Below, piece after piece: positions 54,051 to 64,000 of a DNA stretch of 64,000 nt (within the stretch, counting starts at the first letter, position 1; each line of letters opens with the position of its first letter). The notes under the pieces are model-generated. The model saw only the letters and a list, made by a program, of their open reading frames with translations. It was not told the DNA's origin and did not search any database. This DNA is from Coenobita brevimanus. Lineage: Eukaryota; Arthropoda; Malacostraca; Decapoda; Coenobitidae. The stretch is from the NCBI GenBank assembly GCA_032717465.1, contig CM064671.1:55024491-55088490 (forward strand), in the 5' to 3' direction. Both the position numbers and the translations under genes were made by a program.

Positions 54051-56300
54051 TCAAGCTCGTACTGTCCCGTGTCTTAAACCATATTTATCGTACATATCCT
54101 TAAATTTGTGAATTGTTTTGGCACACACTGTTTCATTCGGTAGTGCATTCCATTGATCAATTGCTCTGTTTGGGAAACTGAATTTCCTTATGTCTTTATC
54201 ACCTCTCTTCTTATGCAGTTTTTTGCAGTGTCCTCTTGCTGATGCTTCTCCATATGTTAAGTAATCATTTATGTCTATTTTCTCCTTTCCTGATATGCAT
54301 TTATATAGCATTATCGTGTCACCTCTTTTCCTTCTTTCCTGTAGTGTTGGTAGATTCAGTTTATTTAGTCTTTCTTCGTAGCTTAGGTCCCTTAAGCTTG
54401 GTATCCATCTTGTAGCGGCCCTTTGAACTTTTTCAATCTTGTCTATGTGATTTTTGAGATGAGGACTCCAGACTACTGATGCATATTCCAGGCTTGGTCT
54501 AATGAATGATGTTATTATCCTTCTTGGCATGTCTTCATTTATGTATGTGAATGCTATTCTCATATTTGCAAGCAGTGTATACATGTTCCGTACCTTCTCG
54601 CTGATGTGGTCAGCCGGAGATAGTCTGTTATTGACAATCACACCTAGGTCTTTCTCTCTTTCTGATGTATATAGGGTTTTATTTCCTAACTTATAATCCC
54701 AATCAGGTCTTTTTCCACTTTTACCAAACTTGATTACATGACACTTGTCCACATTGAATTCCATTTGCCATGTACTACTCCATTCATGAAGTTTATTTAA
54801 TTCTTCCTGTAGCTCTTTACAAGAGTCTGTGTTAGTAATTCTCCTTTGTATTTTTGCATCATCTGCAAACATATTCAGATAGCTCTCATTTCCAGTGTTA
54901 CTGTTTATATCATTTATATACACTAAAAACATGATTGGTGCCAGCACTGAACCCTGTGGTACTCCACTAGTCACTTCTTTCCATGATGAGTAGTTTCCTC
55001 TTAGTACTGTCCTCATTTCTCTTTTTATGAGAAAGTCTTGCATCCAACAAAACAGCTTGCCTCGAATTCCTCCTTGATGGTACAGTTTCCATAAAAGTCT
55101 TTGGTGTGGTACTGTGTCGAAAGCTTTCTTGAAATCTAAATAGATACTGTCCACCCATCCTTCCCTTTCCTGTATTGTGTTTGTTACTCTGTCATAGTAG
55201 CTCAACAGATTAGTAACACATGATTTTCCTTTTCTGAAACCAAACTGTCTTTCTGTTATCATACTGTGTTCTTCTAGATGATTTACCCAAGCTTTTCTTA
55301 TAAGTTTTTCTAATACCTTGCTTACAACACTGGTCAGTGATACTGGTCGGTAGTTGAGTGGATTTTGTCTATTTCCTTTCTTGAATAAGGGGACAATATT
55401 TGCTTTTTTCCAAATATCAGGTAGTTTACCATGACTCAAGGATTTCTTGAAAATTAAAAATAATGGTTTACATAACTCCTTTGCACATTCTCGTAATATC
55501 CAACATGAAATTTCATCAGGACCACTTGCTTTTCCTCTGTCTAATCCACTTAACTCCTCCTGTATTACTTTTTCTGCTATTTGTATATCTGGTATGATGT
55601 GTGGACATGCGTGTTCCACATAGTCCCTCTCAAAATTTTTTTCTTCTGTAAAAACTAATTGGAAATTCTTATTTAGTGCTTCACAAATATCTTTCTCTTG
55701 TGTATAAGTGATTCCCTCGTCTGTAATGGATTGTATTATATCTTTTACTTTAGTTTTGCTTCTTATATAGCTGTAAAACAGCTTTGGTTGATCACTACTT
55801 TTATTTATTATATCCTCCTCAAACAGTTTTTGGGCTTCCCTCCTTATTCTTGTATAGTCGTTTCTTGCCTGTTTGTAATTATTGTACGCCCTTTCACTAT
55901 TGTGTCTTCTGTATCTATTCCAGAACAAATCTCTTCTTTCTTTTGATTTTTTACATTCTGTATTGAACCATTTCTGTATTTTCTTATCTGCTTCTTTGTG
56001 CTGTGGGATGTACTTCTGGACTCCTATTTCATAAAATTCACAAAAATTTTTATATACAGCATTTAAATCTTGTCCTCTAAGCTCATTTTCCCAATCAACT
56101 TCTATGAAACACTTCTTTAGGACTTGATAATTTCCCTTTTTATAGTTTAGGCTCTTTTTGTAACTATCATTGCTGTTTACTATGTCATATGCTATCCTGA
56201 AGTTATAGTTTAGTACTGCATGATCGCTTTTGCCGAGTGGAGGGTGATATATTAAACTGTCAATATCATTTTCTTGCCTTGTAAATATTAGATCTAGCAC
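54051..56300 (-). CDS. LINE B3 ORF2, endonuclease end and complete reverse transcriptase
   Basis: Open over 749 codons (and open in frame back to about 56,460). Order: end of endonuclease (LIFTRQENDIDSL, GKSDHAVLNYNF), linker, RT (SGPDEISCWILRECAKEL, NYRPVSLTSVVSKVLEKL, RQFGFRKGKSCVTNLLSYY, IYLDFKKAFDTVPHQRLL, SGVPQGSVLAPIMFLVYIND, MFADDAKIQRR), thumb region (DLGVIVNNRLSPADH) and C-terminal domain (YASVVWSPHLKNHIDK, RWIPSLRDLSYEERL, KFSFPNRAIDQWNALP), ending RHGTVRA. All RT catalytic residues visible (the F/LD of LDFKKAFD and FADD) are present. It copies element RNA at a nicked target in living LINEs; here the 5' lesions should prevent expression. Confidence 0.85.
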   Translation of the reverse strand: MLDLIFTRQENDIDSLIYHPPLGKSDHAVLNYNFRIAYDIVNSNDSYKKSLNYKKGNYQVLKKCFIEVDWENELRGQDLNAVYKNFCEFYEIGVQKYIPQHKEADKKIQKWFNTECKKSKERRDLFWNRYRRHNSERAYNNYKQARNDYTRIRREAQKLFEEDIINKSSDQPKLFYSYIRSKTKVKDIIQSITDEGITYTQEKDICEALNKNFQLVFTEEKNFERDYVEHACPHIIPDIQIAEKVIQEELSGLDRGKASGPDEISCWILRECAKELCKPLFLIFKKSLSHGKLPDIWKKANIVPLFKKGNRQNPLNYRPVSLTSVVSKVLEKLIRKAWVNHLEEHSMITERQFGFRKGKSCVTNLLSYYDRVTNTIQEREGWVDSIYLDFKKAFDTVPHQRLLWKLYHQGGIRGKLFCWMQDFLIKREMRTVLRGNYSSWKEVTSGVPQGSVLAPIMFLVYINDINSNTGNESYLNMFADDAKIQRRITNTDSCKELQEELNKLHEWSSTWQMEFNVDKCHVIKFGKSGKRPDWDYKLGNKTLYTSEREKDLGVIVNNRLSPADHISEKVRNMYTLLANMRIAFTYINEDMPRRIITSFIRPSLEYASVVWSPHLKNHIDKIEKVQRAATRWIPSLRDLSYEERLNKLNLPTLQERRKRGDTIMLYKCISGKEKIDINDYLTYGEASARGHCKKLHKKRGDKDIRKFSFPNRAIDQWNALPNETVCAKTIHKFKDMYDKYGLRHGTVRA

Positions 56301-56439
56301 TGAAGGTACATCAAGTCCTCTTTTTCTGGTGGTTTCCCTTACATGTTGCGTTAAGAAAAACTCTTGTACGAGATCCAGGAGCTTTTGGTCCCAACAGCTT
56401 TCTTGGCTATTTATATCAAGAGTATTCCAATTTCTATTT

Positions 56440-57943
56440 CTATTGAAGTCCCCAGTTATTATAATTCTTTCCGATTTTATGTAGCAATGATCTTACACTC
56501 TGAATTGTACTCTCTGCCAGGTCCTCATATTTGTCTCTTTCCCATGTGTTTGATCTGGGTGGCATGCACAAATTGGCTACAATTACTTTACCTTCAGATG
56601 TGTCGATCTCTACTGCAATCAGTTCTACTTGTGATGGTATATCTAGTTTTATTTCCTTGACTTTTAGATTTTTCTTAGTTAATATTATAATTCCTCCTCC
56701 TTTTTTAAAATATCTGTCTCTTCTCCATATATTGTATTCCTCTAAGTTTGGTATGTCATTTGATATCCTTGGTATTAATTTTGTTTCAGTTAGGCATATT
56801 ATTTGTGGTTCATTTTCTCTGACATAATCATTCATCTCTAGTAATTTAGATACCATTCCATCCACATTTGAGAACATCAACTTTATCATCTTGTTTATAT
56901 ACTTGTCATGACATGGTTCTACTACCTTCCTCCTTTTTCTTCCATCCTGTTTGTGTACCACTTTCGTACCTGCAATCCTATTACTTTGTAAAAAAAATTT
57001 CTTCTTGTCCTCTTCTGATCTTCCCTCATTTTTTGTTTTTGCTTCCTCCCTTTTCTCTTTCAGTAATTCCAGTTCCTCTTGTGTTAGGCATCTTTTTATC
57101 CATACAATTTTGAACTCCTCTTTTTCCTTAAGATTCTTTGCATTTTTTAGTATCTCTTCCACAGTGTTTACACTCTGGAAAGTGACCTTTAGAGGTCTTG
57201 TCTTGCTTTTCTCTTATTTCCCTAACCTTTTGTGTTCCTCTATGTCTTTACTACAGATTTCCTCTGATACTTCTTTCAGGAAGCTCATTACATTTGCCAT
57301 CTCCTTTTTGTCTCTTGTGATCTTGTTTTTAACTTCATCCTCTTCTATACCAGTGATTACTATTGATTTGTTTATCTCTACTGAATCTCTGACTAACTTT
57401 GGATTGTTTTGGATTATTCTTTTCACCTCCTTTTTATTGCTTTTTTCCTCCACCCTTGTTTCTAAGTCTTTCTTTACTTTCACCATTTCTGCATACGTGG
57501 TTTCTACATCATTTTTGTAGCTTTGCACAGCTTCATTTACTTGTGTTATCTTCTCCTCAATATCACTGTTCTGGTCAATAAGACTGCTAACTTGCCTAAT
57601 TGTCTCTGTGTCATTTTTGAACTCTTCCATAACACTCTCGTGATTGACTACTGTACTTGCCATTTCACTCATTTTCTTCCTAAGTGTACTCAATTCCACT
57701 GTTAGTTCACTGATGGTTGTGTCTTTCTTATTGGCCTCTCTTCCTAGTTTTTCTATTTCTTCCTTTTGCAAGTGCATCTGCTTCTTTATTTCATCAATTT
57801 CATTTTTGAAAGCCATTCTAGTTTGTTTACACGTTCAACCAGTCTATTGTGGGTCTCTACTTCAACCAGTTCTTGGTAGAAATCATCATTTTGCTTTTTA
57901 CCTTTATCCCTTTTCTTTTCCAAATTTGTTTTACTGAAGTATG
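56440..57943 (-). pseudogene. LINE B3 ORF1 and start of ORF2 in one frame
   Basis: It starts MDTYFSKTNLEKKRDKG. A single-base loss breaks the frame after VERVNKLE; it resumes with AFKNEIDEIKK and runs through the coiled-coil region to EEHKRLGK, where TAA replaces TAC. In the same frame it continues with KSKTRPLKVTFQSV, crosses the T8 joint as KKKFFLQSNRIAG and enters the endonuclease (FSNVDGMVSKLLEMND, ICLTETKL). So apart from two point lesions ORF1 and ORF2 would be one continuous reading frame. It ends at the 11-bp deletion behind LLHK. Confidence 0.75.
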
Positions 57944-58228
57944 TATCCATTTTGCAATACTTAAAGTGCAAAGCATATACTTACAATCTCCGTCTTGTTG
58001 TAAACAAACCTCAGAGATGACTCAGCGTATTCTTTCGTCTTGGATCTATTTCCTGTTTTTACAGGTATTGTTGAAACATATTATTTTTTTCCTTTTTATA
58101 ATGTACAGTCATTTAGTCTAACCTGGTACTGAGCTTGACTCATACAAAGATACTATTTAGGTAATGCCACTGGCTGTGATGATTTAGTACGGAGCACCGG
58201 TGTCACACGTCCACCTAGATTGAATCCC

Positions 58229-58249
58229 TGTGTGTGTGTGTGTGTGTGT

Positions 58250-58345
<96 letters not shown>

Positions 58346-58357
58346 GGTATATATACA

Positions 58358-58411
<54 letters not shown>

Positions 58412-58422
58412 GGTATATATAC

Positions 58423-58490
<68 letters not shown>
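58229..58490. repeat. (TG)n and long (AT)n microsatellite
   Basis: About 10 TG units at the 5' edge of LINE B3 followed by about 230 bp of AT repeats interrupted by three CGGTATATAC-like blocks. Confidence 0.95.
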
Positions 58491-58492
<2 letters not shown>

Positions 58493-59165
58493 TCATCATC
58501 ATCATCCGGACCTCATTTCCTACCCAAGGGCAGGGTGAGGAGTAGCAATGTCCAGACTGCCCAAAACTGCCCAGTCCAATGGGCCACGCTTCCATTCACT
58601 CATCATTCAAGTCCCCGGAATCCTGGCTCTATCAGATACGCCAGAAACGTTCACCACGTTCTGTAGCTTCACATATCGTATCCGACAGAGTCAATCCAGA
58701 TGCTGTCATGTTAAAAAGGGGTGCCAGAAATCCCTGATCATGCATATCTCCTCACAAAATTCATCCAGCCAGCTCGATCTCCTGTCAGTTCCCTAGCCTC
58801 ATCGACTTCCAAACCTCTCTTCCTCAAACATTCATCCACCATATCTCTCCACCTTCTCCTTGGCCTACCTAGCCTCCTCCCTCCTTCGAATTCGCTCAGA
58901 TATACATTCTTCACCACTCAATTGTTATCCATTCTCTCCACATGACCAAAATATCTCTGCCACACCTCATTCATCAACAAAGCAACTCCTTCCTTGCATC
59001 TTCGTCGCCCATTCATTCCCGATCTTACACATTTTATAGCCTCCCACTCCCCCATTTCGCACCCTTTCATCTTCGTTTCATACAATGCCATCACAGCATA
59101 TCTCGCACTCTTGAACACATTCACCACTTCCACTCTCTTGCTCTTCTCGCACCTCATTCACACCT
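58491..59165 (-). pseudogene. LINE D, internally deleted
   Basis: The minus strand starts with an endonuclease N-terminal piece (NVFKSARYAVMALYETKMKG, then RRRCKEGVALLMNEVW) and goes directly, in frame, into a C-terminal piece (QRYFGHVERMDNN, then further down GRPRRRWRDMVDECL-like sequence and GISGTPF-like sequence). The whole reverse transcriptase is missing. The 3' end is a (GAT)n tail (58,491-58,506 on the plus strand as ATC). It belongs to another RTE-like family, distinct from A by its tail. Confidence 0.65.
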
Positions 59166-59209
59166 CTCACATTCCACATATATATATATATATATATATA
59201 TATGAATAA

Positions 59210-59690
59210 TAATTCCCCATATATATATCCATATCTGTCTATCCATTTAAACACAGGTTGATTGATAGATATTGATATTTATTTCATTTATTATGTTTTA
59301 TTCAGTACACAAAAACATATTGAGAGAGACTATTAAATTTAACAACATTTTATAATCTTCGCTGACAGAAGCTATCGTTCTAATTCAATGGCGAGAACTT
59401 CAAAATCAGAGAATAGTGTTTAGTCATGATTTGCAGAATCATGATATGTTTAACAGAAATTGTTGCCACTGTGTGTCATTTGTCCTTCCCATGTATTCTT
59501 ACATCCTAGCAAGGTTTATTTTTGAGGTGGGAAATTACTGAATTGTATTGTTGCAAGGTGGGGGGGGGCCATCATCCACCCACTTAGTGTATCGATCCTC
59601 TGTTTTTAGGGGAGCTCTGCATTGAATGGCAAGCCAAATGATTTACTGCAATCCAGGAAAGCATTTACAGCGCAGGGAAATAACATTATA
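59210..59690. other. unassigned intergenic sequence
   Basis: A short TA run (59,179-59,202) lies just before. There is a G9 run near 59,560. No gene or element end was recognised. Confidence 0.45.
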
Positions 59691-59838
59691 ACTAACCAGC
59701 ACCTGTTCCCTATGTGATAACCAGTGGCTTTGTGGAGGGTTAGTGGCCCTCCCATGAAAACAACTATCTAAGAATTCGAACAAGAAGTCTAGGACTAGGA
59801 CTGACCAACAAGTGACGAGTAGTGAGCGAACAAAGGAC

Positions 59839-62800
59839 ATGGTACGGATTGCGACATGGAATGTAAGGGGTACAAATGATGAGGTGAAAAAGAAAGAGAT
59901 ATTGTCCAGGTGTTTGAGGGTGTAAAAGTAGATGCATGTGGATTAACTGAAACTAATGATGAGGAGGATGTGAGAGTATGGCGGTATGGATAGGGTATAT
60001 GTGCTGGAGCAGTGAGAATGAAAGAGCAATAGAAGGAGTGTGTATTGTTGTGTTCAAGAGATGGAAGGGGAGCTAAGAGAGTCTGGATCAGTTGGCTCAA
60101 GAATTGTGGGGGTAAGATTGAAAGTTAGACTACAAATGTGGGCGACTGTGTGTGTGCATGCACCAATGCAACATTGTGAAAGCAGAGCGAAAGAAGAGTT
60201 CTGGACAAATGTGGAAGCATGCATGGACAAGTTTGAAAGGAATGGGAGAGTGTTTTTGTTTGGAGACATGACTGAAAAAGTAAGGAAGGTGAAGGTGGAT
60301 GGAGTAGTTGGTGAGTTGGGTGTGCCTGCACAATTGAATGAGAAGAGCAGTGCTCTAGTGGACATTTGTGCCTGGAGGGGGTTGGTGATAGCCAAGACCC
60401 TTTTCAGACACAAAATGATCCACAGGTATACGTGGCGAGTGATGAGAAGGGTGGGTAGTGAGCTGAATGAACGGAAGACAATCACTGATTAGGTGTGTAT
60501 AGATGATAGACTGAGAAGTTGTGTAATGAATGCAAGAGCATATAGAGGTTGGGGAAGTGGACTTTCTGACCACCACATGTGGTTGTGAAAGTCAAGGTTG
60601 TAATGAAGTAGAGGATTAGAAGAGTGGAAGGACAGGAGGAAGTAATTCTTACAAGGAGGATGAAAAGGTTACAAGAGGATGGAAAAAAGGTAGAATATAA
60701 GAGGGAACTGGACGGCCAATTGAATAAATATGACTTGGAACAGAAGGGGGACTTGGAAGGTGTGTGCAAGATATTCACAGAAGATATCTTTTCAGCATTT
60801 GAGGTGGTGTGTGGGGTGAAGAAAAGACGAAAGGAGGTGCAAGGAACATCACGTTGGAATGAAGAGGTGAGACAGGCTGTGGTATAAAAGAAGAAAGCAT
60901 ATAGTGAGTGGATGAGAAACAGGGGTGTGGAGGAAGTTCAGAGATAGAAGTGAGAGTTAAATGTAAAGAGAAAGAGAGAGGTGAAAAGATTAGTAAGAGA
61001 GAGTAAGAAGAGAGCAGTGCCGTATTTGGAAGGAATTTGAATGTAAAGTGGAAGGAATGTAAGAAAATGTTCTGGAAAGAGGTAGAGTTAGACAGGGTGT
61101 TAAAGCAATTAGTCGGGGAGTGAAACATAAAAATGGGAGATTACTAGTGGAGAAGGGAGAAAAAGTGAGCACATGGAGAGAACCATTTAAGGAATTGCTG
61201 AACATAGAACATGAAAATAATGCGAGTATAAGTGGCTGGGGAATGGCTGCGAGAAGGAAGGATGCGAGAAGAGAGGAAGAAATCAGTAGGATGGAAGTTG
61301 TGGAAGCAATGAAGAAAGTCAAAATGGGGAAAGCCCGAGGAATTGATGGAGTGTGTGGTGAAATGCTGAAGCATGGGGGACAGTAGTAGACTGGATGTGG
61401 AAGATGTGAAGATTGGCCTGGGAGGAAGGGAAAGTCCCAGAGCATTGGAAGTCAGGTATAATTTTTCCCCTGTTCAAAGGAAAAAGGGAAAAGAAATGTG
61501 TGGTAATCACAAAGGCGTTTGTCTTCTTACTGTAATAGGAAAGGTATATAGTAGGATACTTTTTGACAGAGATACGGAAGTAACAGAGGAATTATTTTTT
61601 GAAGAAGAGCAAGGAGGTCTTAGAATGGGAAGAGGTTGTGAAGATCATATATTCATTCTTAGGTCTGTAGTGGAAAAGTTTCTAGAGAAGGGAAAGAGGT
61701 TGTTGTACAGCTTTCCTGAATTTGGAGAGAGCATGTGACAGGGTGAACAGACAATGATTGTGGAAATTAAGAATTGTTGAATGCCACGAAAAATAAGTAT
61801 GAGGGTGCTAAGGCTTCGGTGAGTGTGGACAGTGAACTGAGTGAATTTTTCTATTTGACGGTTGGTTTGAAACGGGGATGTGTCATGTCTTCATGGTTGT
61901 TCACTCTGTATGTGTATGGGGTTGTAAAAGATATATATACAAGGTAGGGAAATGGGTCTTGGAGCAGCTCTAATCAGGGGCACACCGGGGGGGGGTCGAA
62001 TGGGGCCATGGCCCCCCCCGAAATTTCCTTCCATGTAAGAAACGAAATAAATAAAAGTGACTTGCATTAGATTTTTTTTTTCTAGCCACAATTTTCATTT
62101 TTATGGCCCCTTCCCCAAAAGTATTCCTGGGTGCACCCCTAGCTCTAATGAGAGAGGGCAGTGTGTGCAAACTTCCTGTACTGTTGTTTGCAGATGGTAC
62201 TGTGTTGTTTAGCAAAGATGAAGGGGAGCTGCAAGGCTTGGCAAATGAGTCTGGCAGAATGTGTAAGAAATAGAACCTAAAGGCGAGTGTAGGGAGGAGA
62301 AATTCATGGCCTTCGACAGAAATGAAGTCACTGAATGTACAGTGAGGTTGGATGAGGAGGAAATGGATAATGTGTGTATGCTGAAGTACTTGGGTAGTGT
62401 GATGAGTAAGGATGGAAATTTCGAGGGTGAAATACTTGAAAGGTACAACAAGGAAGAAAGGTTGCTGGTTCTTTGAAAGCAATTATAAGGGACAGGGAAG
62501 TGGGCATAGATGAAAAAAAAAAAAAGTCGCTGCATGAGAGTATTGTGATACGAATTCTAATGTATGGAAGTGAAGCTTGGACCTTGCTGGAGGGACAGAA
62601 GTCAAGAGCGAGAGCAGTGGAAATGAGTTAAATGAGAGGAGCATGTCGAATCACATAGAGGAACAGACTGATAAATGGGGAAGTGAAGGAGAGTTGTGGT
62701 GTGGATGTGAATGTGATAGGAAGCGTTATGAGAAACACATTTAGGTGGTCTGGCCATGTGGAGTGGATGGAGAGCATGAGGCTGACGAGGGAAGTGTATG

Positions 62801-62945
62801 TGAGTGTAAAGTGGAGGGGGGAAGGAGGAGGGGGAGGACAAGGATGAGATGAAGGGATGGACTGAAGAGGTATATGTGAGTGGGGGTGTGAACTGGGAGC
62901 AGGACAGTGAAATGGCTGGAGATAGGGCGACATGGAGGCGATTTG
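59839..62945 (+). pseudogene. endonuclease/reverse transcriptase relic of LINE A4
   Basis: Motifs: MVRIATWNVRGTND, then DACGLTETNDE; RIVGVRLKVRLQMWATVCVH, LFGDMTEKVRKVKVDG, ANTLFRHKMIHRYTW-like AKTLFRHKMIHRYTW; then KARGIDGVCGEMLKHG, GVCLLTVIGKVYSRILFD, a damaged DLEKAYD region, LLFADGTVLFSKDEG and LKYLGSVMSKDGNF. The catalytic FADD reads FADG here, and stops and frameshifts are frequent (for example 60,490, 60,885, 61,385, 61,735, 62,270). The enzyme is dead. Confidence 0.75.
61967..62149. mobile_element. hAT MITE with 8-bp target duplication
   Basis: The 167-bp element (61,975-62,141) stands between two copies of GCTCTAAT. Its ends are CAGGGGCACACC and, in reverse, TAGGGGTGCACCC; the last base of the right end is changed. 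The left end continues into a G9 run. It is noncoding and inserted in LINE A4 after that copy was in place. Confidence 0.85.
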
Positions 62946-63049
62946 TTTGTGGCCACCCATTACGGAATTGAGGCATATGGTAATAGATAAATAGATTGTT
63001 GGAAGAGTGATAATGTGTTTAATCGTGTTTCCTCGATAACTGTGATTCA

Positions 63050-63500
63050 TATGAGAGGCATTGCTATTGCTGATTCCACACAGTTGATGGAAGTAACAAA
63101 GTTGGGCTCATAGCACTTTCTTGTGGTAGAATGTTGCTATATTTCAACGGTAGGCCTATTCCCGTACTTGGAATGTTGAGCATCGACCAACATTCCCGCC
63201 ACCTTCTGAGCCATCTGTAAACTGTACCAAGGCTGGTGTTTACATTCCTGGCTATGATCCGTGGCGGCATCCCTCGCTCCCACAGCAGAATGATCAGGGT
63301 CCGCACAGCTGCGCACGTCGGCTTGGTGCTCTCCTTCCTCGGCATTTTCAAAATCTGAGTGGGATCGGAGCTCATGTATGCAAAGTTGGTAGGAATCTGT
63401 TGCTTGGCATGTTCAGTTATTTAACTCCATATGCAATTACTTGTCACACCTCGCAGTAGATGGTAATAAAAATTTTACTAGATGTCCCTGAAGGCAGGAT
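63050..63500 (-). pseudogene. Tc1/mariner-like transposase N-terminal fragment
   Basis: A minus-strand frame (63,375-63,064) includes MPRKESTKPTCAAVRTLIIL, LWERGMPPRIIARNVN and TSLGTVYRWLRRWREC. This is a helix-turn-helix DNA-binding start typical of Tc1/mariner-type transposases (R.I.......GTV.RWL.RW). After that the frame loses similarity, and no DDE/D catalytic domain follows. An upstream part with GACATCTAGTAAAATTTT may be the element's end. It is a truncated relic. Confidence 0.5.
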
Positions 63501-63845
63501 ATGAAGATATTACTTGCACATGAGCTCTCGTTAAGAATTCGAATATGAATTATGAGAACCATATTAAAATAATCAGCTGCTTTCTCTTGCCAAGATTTAT
63601 GCCCCCAGGTTCAGTTTCACGCCAAATGCTTGCTGGTGCAGTTGGCTGTGGGAGGGAGTTCACCTTAATGGTAACCAATAATAAAGTTCTCATCCGCACC
63701 CTCCTTTGTCCAGTATGGGCCACTTGTACGAGTTAGTGATGTGAAATCCCGGCCCGTCACTCGCATGTCAAGAAGCATTTGTATGGATGCAGGCACTGAA
63801 TGGTCAGCCTGCAGAGGGCTAGGAGTCAATTCGTATACATGTGTA
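63500..63845. other. unassigned sequence
   Basis: No gene or repeat was recognised apart from short chance open frames. Confidence 0.4.
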
Positions 63846-63861
63846 ATGTATACTGTATATA

Positions 63862-63925
<64 letters not shown>

Positions 63926-63927
63926 TG

Positions 63928-63953
<26 letters not shown>
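63846..63953. repeat. (AT)n microsatellite with ACTGTAT interruptions
   Basis: About 100 bp of AT repeats with three TACTGTATA interruptions. Confidence 0.9.
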
Positions 63954-63958
<5 letters not shown>

Positions 63959-64000
63959 CTCGGCTGCTTCCCCCAAAGAAAGGAAGGTAGCCGAGACAGG

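Larger units (their letters stand above)
54022..58228 (-). mobile_element. CR1-like LINE copy B3, full length, least damaged
   Basis: It runs on the minus strand from the CA microsatellite at 58,229 to the AC tail at 54,021. The 5' region contains CCAGTGGCATTACCTAAAT and ATGAGTCAAGCTC, as in B1. Only three clear lesions are seen: a one-base loss in ORF1 (near 57,815), a TAC-to-TAA change in ORF1 (near 57,214), and an 11-bp deletion in the endonuclease (near 56,475). ORF1 and ORF2 are in one frame across an eight-T joint. Confidence 0.9.
59700..62990 (+). mobile_element. RTE-like LINE copy A4, most complete 5' end
   Basis: It starts with a leader that includes GTGGAGGGTTAGTGGCCCTC, then ATGGTACGGATTGCGACATG (MVRIATWNVRGTNDEV, the start of the endonuclease), and ends GGCATATGGTAATAGATAAATAGAT. 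It is strongly decayed. A 167-bp hAT MITE sits inside the RT region. Confidence 0.75.

Overview
This window looks like intergenic and intronic DNA from a large arthropod genome, most likely a decapod crustacean. The grounds are a split ionotropic-receptor gene of the decapod type, very dense and long AT/CA/GA microsatellites, several families of decayed non-LTR retrotransposons (RTE-like, CR1-like and others), piggyBac, hAT, pogo/Tigger and Harbinger-type DNA transposons, and patches of TTAGG-like sequence (TTAGG is the arthropod telomere motif). The species assignment is inference. Nothing bacterial or viral was seen, and no rRNA or functional tRNA gene was found. || Layout. 1-2.0 kb: GC-rich 102-bp higher-order minisatellite and an LTR-like stretch. 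2.1-6.35 kb: the only host gene I can support, the 5' part (four coding exons, minus strand) of an ionotropic receptor (IR); its introns hold minisatellites and a decayed LINE. 6.6-8.86 kb: decayed hAT transposon carrying a TTAA-flanked MITE. 8.9-11.4 kb: old dispersed repeats. 11.44-16.75 kb: a Russian-doll stack (RTE-like LINE, split by a piggyBac-like element, itself split by a hAT MITE and by an LTR retrotransposon). 16.8-21.06 kb: CR1-like LINE copy B1. 21.1-24.4 kb: another LINE (C) on the minus strand. 25.48-37.04 kb: an old LTR retrotransposon with matching LTRs, 4-bp target duplication and a gag-like relic, filled with a SINE, RTE-like LINE copy A2, a 0.5-kb compound microsatellite, a 1.6-kb fold-back element and a 1.7-kb TTAA insertion. 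37.8-41.9 kb: CR1-like copy B2. 42-47.1 kb: ancient dispersed repeats, microsatellites and one unassigned short ORF. 47.19-54.0 kb: pogo/Tigger-like element containing a Harbinger-like element, which in turn contains LINE copy A3, TTAGG-like hairpins and a piggyBac-like MITE. 54.0-58.2 kb: CR1-like copy B3, the least damaged. 58.25-59.2 kb: AT microsatellite and an internally deleted LINE (D). 59.7-63.0 kb: RTE-like copy A4 with a hAT MITE. 63.0-64.0 kb: Tc1/mariner-like 5' fragment and an AT microsatellite. || How it works together. Apart from the IR gene the window is a graveyard of transposons, and the main information lies in their order of insertion and their ends. The most unusual signals are: the CR1-like family (B), whose three copies all sit between CA microsatellites and whose 5' and 3' ends are partly complementary; the variable poly-T joint between its ORF1 and ORF2; a 31-bp minisatellite that repeats a 5' splice-site-like sequence directly after a real exon donor; and the stacked insertions with recognisable target duplications and, in one case, an empty site elsewhere in the window. 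All family assignments come from motifs read by eye and none was checked by database search.
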